Positions 15,221 to 23,718 of a stretch of 64,000 bases of DNA are shown here, in pieces. Within the stretch, counting starts at the first letter, position 1. Each line of letters opens with the position of its first letter. Source of the DNA: an uncultured Muribaculaceae bacterium (GTDB taxonomy: Bacteria > Bacteroidota > Bacteroidia > Bacteroidales > Muribaculaceae). A program made the position numbers and the translations under genes. The notes under the pieces were generated by a model, which had not been told where the DNA came from, did not search any database, and saw nothing but the letters and a program-made list of their open reading frames with translations. The stretch lies in assembly GCA_910586595.1 (NCBI GenBank), contig CAJUJB010000003.1, positions 35,205 through 99,204 of the forward strand, read 5' to 3'.

Positions 15221-16423
15221 TTAATTGGATTTCATTACATGGTCGGGGCATACGCCGCATACGGCTGCACGCAGGCTCTCAAGGGCCTGTGCGAGCACAC
15301 AGCGGGGGGTGCCGATGTTGAGGCGGGCGAAGCCTGCGCCCTGCGAGCCGAAGGTCGATCCGTCGTTAAGTGCCAGATGGGCCTTGTCGAGCAGAAGATC
15401 CATTATTTCGCGCTGGCAGAGATGGAGCTCGCGGAAGTCAAGCCACAGCAGGAAAGATGCCTGCGGGCGGATGACTTTGACGGCCGGTATATTGCGGGCG
15501 CAATAGTCGATCACATAGTCGATGTTGGCCTCCACATACTCAAGCATTTGGTCGAGCCAAGCTTCACCTGTGGTATAGGCAGCTTCGGCGCCGATGGTGC
15601 TGATAAGTACGGGTGAGTTGAATTCGTTTACTTCGAGCCAGTTGTAGAAGGGTGTGCGCAGTTCCTCATTCTTGACAACCATCCATGAGCTTACCAGGCC
15701 GGGGATGTTGAAGGTTTTCGAAGGGGCGCCCAGCATCACGCCGATGGCACGGGCATCTTCACCTGCCGACAGGAAGGGGATGTGTTTGCGTCCGCCGAGC
15801 ATGAGGTCGCCGTGGATTTCATCGCTGACAACCACCATTCCGGCCTTGCGGCAGATGGAGGCGAGTTCTGCAAGTGTCTCTTTATCCCATTGTATGCCGA
15901 TGGGGTTGTGAGGGTTGCAGAGCACCATCATCTTGGGCTTTTCTTCCTCGACTATGCGGCGAAGTCCGTCGAGATCCATGCGGTACTCGCCGTCGGATAC
16001 GAGAAGAGGATTCTCAACAACTTTGCGGCCGTTGCCTTCGACAACGGTACGGAAGGGTGTATACACCGGGGGCTGGATCACCACGCCGTCGCCGCGCTCG
16101 GTAAAATAATTTACGGCGAGGGCTATGCCTTTCACCACTCCGGGTATGAAGCAGAGCTCTTCGCGGGCGATGCCGAAGTTGTGGCGGCGCAGATTCCAGT
16201 CTATGATTGACTGCCAGTAGCCGTCGGCGGCTTCGGAGTAACCGAGTACCGGGTGCTGGAGGCGGCGCGAGAGGGCGGCCGTAATCTCCGGACACACGGC
16301 GAAGTCGAGGTCGGCAATCCAGAGGGGAGTAAGATCGTGGCGACCGAAGACGCGGTCGAGCCGGTCGATTTTGACGGCCGAGGTGCCTGAGCGGTCAATG
16401 ACGTTGTCGAAGTTGTAGCGCAT
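15221..16423 (-). CDS. MalY/PatB-type PLP aminotransferase / cystathionine beta-lyase
   Basis: The 400-residue fold-type I PLP enzyme opens YNFDNVIDRSGTSAVKIDRL, with WIADLDFAVCPEIT close behind, as in the MalY/PatB subfamily. The Schiff-base lysine sits in LGAPSKTFNIPGL and the PLP aspartate in VVSDEIHGDLML. These enzymes cleave cystathionine or related C-S bonds to give homocysteine, pyruvate and ammonia; some are aminotransferases. Which reaction predominates cannot be told. The stop is 13 bases before aroA. Confidence 0.88.
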   Translation of the reverse strand: MRYNFDNVIDRSGTSAVKIDRLDRVFGRHDLTPLWIADLDFAVCPEITAALSRRLQHPVLGYSEAADGYWQSIIDWNLRRHNFGIAREELCFIPGVVKGIALAVNYFTERGDGVVIQPPVYTPFRTVVEGNGRKVVENPLLVSDGEYRMDLDGLRRIVEEEKPKMMVLCNPHNPIGIQWDKETLAELASICRKAGMVVVSDEIHGDLMLGGRKHIPFLSAGEDARAIGVMLGAPSKTFNIPGLVSSWMVVKNEELRTPFYNWLEVNEFNSPVLISTIGAEAAYTTGEAWLDQMLEYVEANIDYVIDYCARNIPAVKVIRPQASFLLWLDFRELHLCQREIMDLLLDKAHLALNDGSTFGSQGAGFARLNIGTPRCVLAQALESLRAAVCGVCPDHVMKSN

Positions 16424-16443
16424 TGTTTATGAGTATTAGATTA

Positions 16444-16468
16444 ACGCCCGCAGGACTCCTGCGGGCGT
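16444..16468 (-). terminator. secA terminator hairpin
   Basis: Perfect 11-bp stem (16444-16454 with 16458-16468) with a 3-base loop, just past the secA stop at 16482 on the minus strand. It also separates secA from the patB-like gene. Confidence 0.6.
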
Positions 16469-16481
16469 ACATGGTTACTGT

Positions 16482-19400
16482 TTATTGGCCGCGTCCGTGG
16501 CAGTTTTTATATTTCTTGCCTGAACCGCAGGGGCAGAGGTCATTGCGGTTGACACGGGGCTGAGCCTTGGCGGGCATCACCTTTTCGGGGGCGTTCTGGC
16601 GTGCGGAGGCTGCCTGACGCTGTTCCTCTTCTCCGGGAAGGCTGGCTTTGGTGGCGCGGTAGTTCTGGCGCACGGGAGCTTCTTCAGTTGTCTCCTTCAC
16701 TTCGGGCTGAGGACGCTGGGGCTTCTCGGCGGGAGCCTCTTCCTTTGCCTCATTCTCTTCTCCGGCCTGAGGTGCCTGAGGCTGCTGGGGCGCGGGTGCC
16801 TGCTGGCGCATGAAGATCTGACCACGCATAAGTGCGGCCACGGCCTTGGAGTTGAGCTGGCTGAGCATGTTCTCGAAGAGGTGGAACGACTCTACCTTAT
16901 AGATGATCAGCGGGTCTTTCTGCTCGTAGGCTGCATTCTGTACCGACTGACGCAGCTGGTCGAGCTCGCGGAGGTGTTCTTTCCAAAGTTCGTCGATGGT
17001 GACGAGCATGAGGGCCTTGTGCCATTCCTTGATGATGGTGCGGCACTCGCTGGCAACTGCCTTGCGGAGGTCGGTGCGGATGTTGAACACGCGCTTGCCG
17101 TCGGTGATGGGCACGAGTATCAGACCGTCGTAGTCGGTGTTCTCAGCCATCTGGGAGATTACCGGCATGGCCACTTCACGGATGCGGTCGCTCTTGCGGT
17201 CAAGGGCGGCGACGGCGGCTTCATGCAGGCGGTCGATTTTCTCTTCGCGCGAGAGGTTGCCGTATTCTTCTTCGGTGAACGGAGCCTCGATTGCAAGTAC
17301 GCGGAAAATCTCGGTGCAGAGATCGGCATACTGGGCCTGGGTCTCGTTGCTGACGATGAGGTTCTCGACGGTGTCGTATACCATGTTGATGATGTCTACA
17401 CCGATGCGCTCGCCAAGTACGGCGTGGCGGCGGCGTTCGTAGATATACGTACGCTGCTTGTTCATCACGTCGTCGAATTCGAGAAGGCGTTTGCGGATAC
17501 CGAAGTTGTTTTCCTCAACTCGTTTCTGGGCTTTTTCGATGGCGTTGCTCACCATCTTGTGCTCTATCATCTCGCCTTCCTTGTAGCCGAGGCGGTCAAG
17601 CATCTTGACTACGGAGTCGGTGGCGAACAGACGCATGAGCTGGTCTTCGAAGGAGACGAAGAATACCGACGAACCCGGGTCGCCCTGACGTCCGGAACGT
17701 CCGCGCAGCTGACGGTCGACACGGCGCGACTCATGGCGCTCGGTGCCGATGATGGCCAGACCGCCGGCCTCTTTTACCTCGGGGGTGAGCTTGATGTCGG
17801 TACCACGGCCTGCCATGTTGGTGGCGATGGTCACACAACCCTTGCGGCCAGCCTGAGCCACAACTTCAGCCTCACGCTGGTGCAGCTTGGCGTTGAGCAC
17901 CTGGTGTGGGATAGGAGGCTTCTGCATGTCGAGCATGCGGGCGAGCAGCTCTGAGATTTCCACTGAGGTGGTGCCCACAAGCACGGGGCGGCCTTCGTTC
18001 ACCAGGCGTACCACTTCGTCGATCACGGCGCGGTATTTCTCTTTCTTGGTGCGGTACACGCGGTCGTTCATGTCGATTCGGGCAATCGGGCGGTTGGTCG
18101 GGATCGTCACTACATCGAGCTTGTAGATATCCCACAACTCGCCTGCCTCGGTCTCTGCCGTACCGGTCATACCCGACAGCTTGTGGTACATGCGGAAGTA
18201 GTTCTGCAGCGTGATGGTTGCGAAGGTCTGGGTGGCAGCTTCAACCTTCACGCCTTCCTTGGCCTCGATGGCCTGATGTAGACCATCGGAGTAGCGGCGG
18301 CCTTCCATGATACGGCCGGTCTGCTCGTCGACAATCTTCACTTTATTGTCGTCAACCACATACTCGATGTCTTTCTCGAAGAGGGTATAGGCTTTGAGAA
18401 GCTGGGTTACGGTGTGTACGCGCTCCGACTTCACGGCGTAGTTGGCCATAAGCTCGTCTTTACGCTCCTGGCGCTCGGCGGGATCGGGTATGTGCTCGAG
18501 CTCGGAGAGCTGCGATGCGATGTCGGGAAGAACGAAGAACTGGGGGTCCTGAGCGTGGCCGGTAAGTTCGTCGATACCCTTGTCGGTAAGCTCTACAGAG
18601 CGGTTTTTCTCGTCAATCACGAAGTAGAGCGGATCGGTTACGATAGGCATCTCGCGGGAGTTGTCCTGGAGGTAGTGTGCCTCGGTCTCGAGGAGTATAT
18701 TCTTCATGCCTTCCTGGCTCAGGAAGCGGATGAGGGCGCTGTTCTTAGGCAGACCTTTGAAGGCGCGGAAGAGGAGAAGGGCACCCTCTTTGCGGGTTTC
18801 CTTGTCGTCGGATGCGAGCTTGGTCTTGGCGTCGGCCAGGATGCCGGTCACGAGACGCTGCTGGGCCTTTACGACCTTCTCAACGTTGTGCTTGTACTCG
18901 TTGAAGAGCTGGTCGTCGCCCTTGGGCACGGGGCCTGAGATGATGAGAGGGGTACGGGCGTCGTCGATAAGCACCGAGTCAACCTCATCGACTATCGCAT
19001 AGTAATGTTTGCGCTGAACGAGGTCGCCGGGCGACATGGCCATGTTGTCGCGCAGGTAGTCGAAGCCGAATTCGTTGTTCGTACCATAGGTGATGTCGCA
19101 CTCGTATGCACGGCGGCGCTGCGGGGTGTTGGGCTCGTGTTTGTCGATGCAGTCAACCGATGCGCCGTGGAACATGTACAGCGGCCCCATCCACTCGGAG
19201 TCACGCTTCGAGAGGTAGTCGTTGACTGTGACCACATGCACACCGCGGCCCGAGAGTGAGCGGAGGAATACCGGCAGGGTTGCCACGAGGGTCTTACCTT
19301 CACCGGTGGCCATCTCGGCGATCTTGCCCTGATGCAGCACGATGCCGCCGATGAGCTGAACGTCGTAGTGGGCCATATCCCATTTGATCTCGTTGCCGCC

Positions 19401-19883
19401 GGCGATCCAGCGGTTTTTCCAGATGGCCTTGTCGCCTTCGATGGTCACAAATTCACGGCCCTGGCCTGCGAGCTCGCGGTCGAAATCTGTGGCGGTTACC
19501 TCGATGGTGTCGCTGGCAGCGAAGCGGGCTGCAGTCTCGCGTACGGTGGCGAATACAGTGGGAAGATGCTCGTTGAGCTTGTCTTCTATGATGTCGAGTA
19601 TTTTTTTCTCGTGGGCGTCGATGCGGTCCCACAGAGGCTGGCGCTTGTCGAAGGCAAGCGACTCTACTTCTTCGCGCAGCTGGGCGATTGCGTCGTTGTC
19701 TTCTTTGGTGGCGGCGGCGATGTCGGCGCGCACGGCGTCGATGGCATGGCGGAGGCCGTCGTTGTCAAGCTTCTGTACTTCAGGTATTTTATCCTTGATT
19801 TGCTGGAGGATAGGTGCGATTGCCTTGAGGTCGCGGCTTGATTTGTCGCCGAAAACCTTCTTAAGGAATGAGGTGAATGACAT
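16482..19883 (-). CDS. secA: Preprotein translocase ATPase SecA
   Basis: The 1133-residue SecA is long, as is usual in Bacteroidetes. Walker A-type MATGEGKT lies near residue 195, DEVDSVLIDDARTPLI in the first motor domain and NMAGRGTDIKL in the second. The extended C-terminal part is rich in Pro, Gln and Glu and ends in the zinc-finger segment CPCGSGKKYKNCHG. It drives export of unfolded proteins through SecYEG. It is transcribed alone, with a -7 element at 19949-19956 and its own terminator. Confidence 0.97.
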   Translation of the reverse strand: MSFTSFLKKVFGDKSSRDLKAIAPILQQIKDKIPEVQKLDNDGLRHAIDAVRADIAAATKEDNDAIAQLREEVESLAFDKRQPLWDRIDAHEKKILDIIEDKLNEHLPTVFATVRETAARFAASDTIEVTATDFDRELAGQGREFVTIEGDKAIWKNRWIAGGNEIKWDMAHYDVQLIGGIVLHQGKIAEMATGEGKTLVATLPVFLRSLSGRGVHVVTVNDYLSKRDSEWMGPLYMFHGASVDCIDKHEPNTPQRRRAYECDITYGTNNEFGFDYLRDNMAMSPGDLVQRKHYYAIVDEVDSVLIDDARTPLIISGPVPKGDDQLFNEYKHNVEKVVKAQQRLVTGILADAKTKLASDDKETRKEGALLLFRAFKGLPKNSALIRFLSQEGMKNILLETEAHYLQDNSREMPIVTDPLYFVIDEKNRSVELTDKGIDELTGHAQDPQFFVLPDIASQLSELEHIPDPAERQERKDELMANYAVKSERVHTVTQLLKAYTLFEKDIEYVVDDNKVKIVDEQTGRIMEGRRYSDGLHQAIEAKEGVKVEAATQTFATITLQNYFRMYHKLSGMTGTAETEAGELWDIYKLDVVTIPTNRPIARIDMNDRVYRTKKEKYRAVIDEVVRLVNEGRPVLVGTTSVEISELLARMLDMQKPPIPHQVLNAKLHQREAEVVAQAGRKGCVTIATNMAGRGTDIKLTPEVKEAGGLAIIGTERHESRRVDRQLRGRSGRQGDPGSSVFFVSFEDQLMRLFATDSVVKMLDRLGYKEGEMIEHKMVSNAIEKAQKRVEENNFGIRKRLLEFDDVMNKQRTYIYERRRHAVLGERIGVDIINMVYDTVENLIVSNETQAQYADLCTEIFRVLAIEAPFTEEEYGNLSREEKIDRLHEAAVAALDRKSDRIREVAMPVISQMAENTDYDGLILVPITDGKRVFNIRTDLRKAVASECRTIIKEWHKALMLVTIDELWKEHLRELDQLRQSVQNAAYEQKDPLIIYKVESFHLFENMLSQLNSKAVAALMRGQIFMRQQAPAPQQPQAPQAGEENEAKEEAPAEKPQRPQPEVKETTEEAPVRQNYRATKASLPGEEEQRQAASARQNAPEKVMPAKAQPRVNRNDLCPCGSGKKYKNCHGRGQ

Positions 19884-19923
19884 ATATGGTGGTTTCTTAT
19901 TTTTCGTGGTAAAACATAGCGCA

Positions 19924-19949
19924 GCCGCAGCGCTTGGCGCTGTAGCGGC
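19924..19949 (-). promoter_or_regulatory. Hairpin in the secA 5' leader
   Basis: In the leader between the promoter and the secA start, GCCG(CTA)CAGCG and CGCTGCGGC form a stem around a 5-base loop. SecA synthesis is controlled through its leader in other bacteria. Whether this hairpin regulates translation here is not known. Confidence 0.35.
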
Positions 19950-19956
19950 AAAGATA
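19949..19956 (-). promoter_or_regulatory. -7 element of secA
   Basis: Minus-strand TATCTTTG, matching TAnnTTTG, 66 bases upstream of the secA start. No clear -33 box. Confidence 0.5.
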
Positions 19957-19988
19957 CTAAAAATCTGCGGAATATGGGCCGTCCGGGT

Positions 19989-21584
19989 CTATTTTTTGAC
20001 CAGATGCACGGGGGCGGCCGAGGCTCCGTTGGGCGACCGTATGCGCAGTATGCGGCATACGGTGGGCGCTATGGCGCGTGCGTCGACGGGCTGACCAAGG
20101 GTCTGGGCAGCTATTTCGGGGGCCATGATAAACACTGGCGCTACTGTCGAGGCGGTGCGCTCCACCATTACTGTGCGGCCGGGCACAGGGTTGCTGTTGA
20201 AGTCATCAACTATCTCAAACCCGGGGGCAACCGACACTATAAGATCGCCTGAGGTCGATGCCACGGTATTGCGCCGCAGTGCCTCGGGCTGCTCGCCTGC
20301 ATGACCTTCGATAACTTCGTCGATGGTGTGCACGCGGTCGACGCCGGTCATCCTCGCAAGGAAGGCGGCGGCTTGTGAGCGTACCTCGCGCTCGTTGAGC
20401 GAGCGTTCTTTAAGCAGGTGATGGTTGAGATAGAATTGGCCACGGTGATAGGCGGTTACGTAGTCGCCATTGCCGTATACGGCCATCAGGTATATGTTGA
20501 GAAGCGAGATTGCCTTGCGGGTGGAAAATTCTCCGTAGGGTATGCCCCATTGCTCGTCATCGCGCCGGCTACGGCCTGACGGGGGAGTCGCGGCGAGCAC
20601 CACCACGGTCTTGTCGAGACCTACCCGGCGGTCAATGTCGGAGAAAAGCTGCTCGAGGTTGCGGTCGAGCTTGACGTAGGCATCCATCAGCTCGGCCCGG
20701 TTGTCGGGCGACTTGCCGTAGGTGTAGGGCACGAGCGTATAGGCCAGGTTGAGCACGTCGGTCACGCCTTCGTGCTGGCCGATCTTAAGTGTGGAGATGA
20801 GGTCGGCTGCAACGCTGTTTACTTCACGGTTGACCAGCGGTGAGTCGCCGAACATGTCGAGACGCGCGGTGTTCGACCGTGGAAATACGTAACGGAAGGG
20901 GTAACGGCGCAGATGGTCGGGTAGGGCTGGATAGTCTTCGGGTGCGAGCGTGGGAGTCCAGCTCATGGTGTCGAGCCGCGATGAGAGGGGCGCCGTGCGG
21001 TTGCGGGTGGCCACAGCCACGGGCATCTCCTTGTAGTAGGTCGAGGAAGCCCAATTGCCGGTCTTGGAGTCGAGCCAGAGGGCTGCGTTGGCTGCATGTC
21101 CGGCAAGAGCTATGGCCTGCGCGGGCGACGGGGCCACGGCATACACCACATTCACACCTCCGGCGGCAATGCGTGCCTCATCGGCGATGGTGCTTACCCT
21201 GAGGGCCGCAGGCGAGAAGCCTGTGGTGGTGAAGTTGCCGAGTATATCGGGGTCGGAGTAGATGTCGACCTCCCTGAGACGCTCGCGGTCGTAGCGTTTT
21301 TCAGCTCCGATGCCTGATAATGAAGGTGCTGCCCCGCTCATAAGTGTGGCGGTCGCCGCTGCCGCATCGAGGCCGGGGCCATAGTCGGTGTTGAGTATCA
21401 CGGCACCTTCGCGCTCCAGTCGGCGGAAGCCTCCTTCGCCGAAGCGGTCGCGGAGCAGGTCGAGGTAGTCGTTGTCGAGTCCATCGACAACTATGCCTAC
21501 CAGCAGACGGGCCTGCTCGGCGTCGGCGGCACTCATACCGAGGGCCGCGACACTCGCAACCAAAGCTATAAACAGCCTTGGCAT
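19989..21584 (-). CDS. Alkaline phosphatase superfamily (nucleotide pyrophosphatase-like) protein
   Basis: The 531-residue protein has a signal peptide (PRLFIALVASVAALGMSA). The following VGIVVDGLDNDYLDLLRDRFGEGGFRRL is the first strand/helix of the type I phosphodiesterase/nucleotide pyrophosphatase fold. A metal Asp lies in IVVDGL, and ATATLMSGAAPSLSGIG provides a nucleophile (Thr/Ser) region. Members hydrolyse phosphoesters in the periplasm; the substrate is unknown. A longer reading frame from 21665 overlaps the upstream gene, so ATG 21584 is preferred. It follows the DUF4105 stop by about 40 bases. Confidence 0.75.
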   Translation of the reverse strand: MPRLFIALVASVAALGMSAADAEQARLLVGIVVDGLDNDYLDLLRDRFGEGGFRRLEREGAVILNTDYGPGLDAAAATATLMSGAAPSLSGIGAEKRYDRERLREVDIYSDPDILGNFTTTGFSPAALRVSTIADEARIAAGGVNVVYAVAPSPAQAIALAGHAANAALWLDSKTGNWASSTYYKEMPVAVATRNRTAPLSSRLDTMSWTPTLAPEDYPALPDHLRRYPFRYVFPRSNTARLDMFGDSPLVNREVNSVAADLISTLKIGQHEGVTDVLNLAYTLVPYTYGKSPDNRAELMDAYVKLDRNLEQLFSDIDRRVGLDKTVVVLAATPPSGRSRRDDEQWGIPYGEFSTRKAISLLNIYLMAVYGNGDYVTAYHRGQFYLNHHLLKERSLNEREVRSQAAAFLARMTGVDRVHTIDEVIEGHAGEQPEALRRNTVASTSGDLIVSVAPGFEIVDDFNSNPVPGRTVMVERTASTVAPVFIMAPEIAAQTLGQPVDARAIAPTVCRILRIRSPNGASAAPVHLVKK

Positions 21585-21624
21585 GGGCGATGATATGGCG
21601 AATTTTTTCTTGATACTCACTGGC

Positions 21625-22815
21625 TTATCTATTGGTGCGCTTTTGTTTGAGTGTGATGAATACATAGCTTCCGGCCCGTATTATGCCTGCCCCTACAAGG
21701 GGAAGGAAGGCTGGGTTGGCCGATTGCGGGATCAAGGGCCACAATGCTAATAACAACAAAAGCACTGCAAAGTTAGCGATTTGATACCAAATAAGCACTA
21801 TTTGTGCGCGTTTAATCCAAATTAATATAGGTACACACAGACACAATGGGTTGAGCCACAGATATATCCAGTTGGGAGATGTGGCTTCGTGCACGGATAT
21901 GAAAATTAAGAAGGTGAGCAGTAAGCCCATAATGCCGTAGATGCCGAAGAGAAGGGCGTCGAACCAGCGGGTGACCCGGCCTCGCCTTATATCGCGTATT
22001 GTAAGCGCGGCTGCAAGTGCCAATATGAGGCAGCATACAGTCATCGGCGTGGCATACCATGGCGTAGGGCCGCAGACGGCATTGTCGGGGGCCAGATCGA
22101 TAACTGCGCGTGTTGATTTAACCAACGGTTTTCCTCCTGCGGTGGCATTGGGCAGCATACGGTCGAGCTCCGCCGGGGCGAAGGCAAGTTCGCGGCGTGT
22201 GAGGGGGTAATCGATGCCGCTGCCTAAGGCCAGATCGATGCCGAACTGGTACCAGGGGTAGTTGTGATGGTAATGACGCATCACATTGCGGAAGGTGATC
22301 GGCATCGACGAATTTGCCTCGATAGGTGCGGGCGCCAGCATGAGGCTGTCGCCGGCAGCTAACTCTACGGCGCGCAGCGGACGGGTGGCGCAGTTGTCTT
22401 TTACGTAATTGTAGCGGTAGACGGAATTCTCGGGCTTTACGTTCTCTTTCAGCAGGTCGACTAACCTCGCCTTCTGATGGCTGTCGAAGTTAAGCTCATG
22501 GGCCACAACGCGTCGGCCCTGGGCTGCGTAGGGCGCTAAAAATGGCTCCCAAGGCCACTCGACGGCCATGTAGTCGGTCTCGCCCTTGACGAAGCGGTAT
22601 ACAAAGTTTGGAGCTCCGAAATCGAATACGCCGAAGTTGTAGGCCATCGGACGCTGGCCACGGATGTCGACCAGTATGGCGGAGTGCCCCTCAAGCTCAT
22701 AGATGTCGGGGCCCGGATAGACGTTTACAAAGTATACGGTCGTGTCGTTTTCGGCAGCCCGCAAGGCTGTGAACGACACAAGCAGCATCGTCAGTATAAT
22801 GAGCAGACGATTCAT
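21625..22815 (-). CDS. DUF4105 (Lnb N-terminal-like) membrane protein
   Basis: The 396-residue protein has a signal peptide (NRLLIILTMLLVSFTALRA) and a periplasmic domain containing LEGHSAILVDIRGQ, FDFGAPNFVYRFVKGETDY and NYVKDNCATRPLRAVE. Those segments are typical of DUF4105/Lnb N-terminal domains; the Cys-containing DNCATRP segment may be catalytic. Four C-terminal membrane helices follow (about 270-390). Family members are of uncertain function, with suggested links to lacto-N-biosidase maturation. The gene start overlaps the queE stop by 4 bases. Confidence 0.75.
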   Translation of the reverse strand: MNRLLIILTMLLVSFTALRAAENDTTVYFVNVYPGPDIYELEGHSAILVDIRGQRPMAYNFGVFDFGAPNFVYRFVKGETDYMAVEWPWEPFLAPYAAQGRRVVAHELNFDSHQKARLVDLLKENVKPENSVYRYNYVKDNCATRPLRAVELAAGDSLMLAPAPIEANSSMPITFRNVMRHYHHNYPWYQFGIDLALGSGIDYPLTRRELAFAPAELDRMLPNATAGGKPLVKSTRAVIDLAPDNAVCGPTPWYATPMTVCCLILALAAALTIRDIRRGRVTRWFDALLFGIYGIMGLLLTFLIFISVHEATSPNWIYLWLNPLCLCVPILIWIKRAQIVLIWYQIANFAVLLLLLALWPLIPQSANPAFLPLVGAGIIRAGSYVFITLKQKRTNR

Positions 22816-23372
22816 CGGATGTCGAGGAACTTATGTGTCTGAAGTGAGAGACGCCAGTGGGGATGGGTCAGTATGTAGTCCATCGTCTCCCGGATGTTGA
22901 GACCCGAGCATGGCTGCAGGAACCTGACTTTGGCCGAGAACATCGAGGAAATCTCCTCTACATCCTGCCCCTGGAATACCACTTTAAGCTCGTCGACGCG
23001 GTCGATGGCCCAGGGGGCTGCCTTGGGCGAGCATGTTACCCAATCGACTCCCGTAGGCACCGGCAAGGAGCCGTTGGTCTCGATCTGGATATAGAATCCG
23101 CGTGTTTTCAGCAACCGGATAAGTTTGTCGTCGAGCTGCATGAGTGGCTCGCCGCCGGTCACAACGAGATGGCGCCCCTGATAGGAGGCGCATTCGTCGG
23201 CTATTTCTTCGGCGGTCATCTCGCGGCCACTGAAGTGGTCGGTGTCGCAGAAGCTGCACTTGCGGTTGCAGCCGGAGAACCGCAGGAATACTGCTGCGGT
23301 GCCCGTGTAGTAGCCCTCGCCCTGGAGCGAGTAGAAAATTTCGTTGACGGTGTATCGGTCAGTCTTTTTCAT
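22812..23372 (-). CDS. queE: 7-carboxy-7-deazaguanine synthase (radical SAM)
   Basis: The 186-residue radical SAM enzyme converts carboxytetrahydropterin to CDG in preQ0/queuosine synthesis. The cluster motif CNRKCSFC is CxxxCxxC. The N-terminal VNEIFYSLQGEGYYTGTAAVFLRF and VTGGEPLMQ are standard. ATG 23372 gives the family start and overlaps the end of queD by 14 bases; the in-frame extension up to 23411 is not needed. It is coupled to queD upstream and the DUF4105 gene downstream. No queC or queF is in the window. Confidence 0.93.
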   Translation of the reverse strand: MKKTDRYTVNEIFYSLQGEGYYTGTAAVFLRFSGCNRKCSFCDTDHFSGREMTAEEIADECASYQGRHLVVTGGEPLMQLDDKLIRLLKTRGFYIQIETNGSLPVPTGVDWVTCSPKAAPWAIDRVDELKVVFQGQDVEEISSMFSAKVRFLQPCSGLNIRETMDYILTHPHWRLSLQTHKFLDIR

Positions 23373-23691
23373 ATGAGGCGGTATTGCCCTCGCTCTCCTG
23401 CACATCGACACGGTAACAATTGTCTACGTTGTCGCAGATCCAGCGGGCGATGTTCTCTGCGGTGGGGTTGAAGGGGAGAGTATCGTTGAGGCAGCGGTGG
23501 TCCAGTTTATCGCTTACAATGCGTTTGATGTCGGTGAAATCGGTCACCATGCCGTTGTTGTTGAGCTCTTTGGCCCGGCAGTAGACGGTCACGATCCAGT
23601 TGTGGCCGTGGAGCGACGTGCATTTACTCTCGTAGTCGAGAGTCAGGCGGTGCGCCGCCGATATTTCAATTCGTTTGGTAACGTAATACAT
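23359..23691 (-). CDS. queD: 6-carboxytetrahydropterin synthase
   Basis: The 110-residue QueD acts before QueE, turning dihydroneopterin triphosphate into 6-carboxytetrahydropterin. It has the zinc ligand and catalytic segments of the family: EISAAHRL near residue 9, CTSLHGHNWIVTV (Cys and two His), and PTAENIARWI. There is no signal peptide and the length is normal. It overlaps queE at its 3' end; the CCA transferase gene ends 27 bases upstream. Confidence 0.94.
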   Translation of the reverse strand: MYYVTKRIEISAAHRLTLDYESKCTSLHGHNWIVTVYCRAKELNNNGMVTDFTDIKRIVSDKLDHRCLNDTLPFNPTAENIARWICDNVDNCYRVDVQESEGNTASYEKD

Positions 23692-23718
23692 ACTAATTAT
23701 AACTCGTAATCTTCTTCT

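Noticed and set aside
16881..17954. 357-codon plus-strand frame
   Set aside because: Antisense to secA; shadow of the coding strand.
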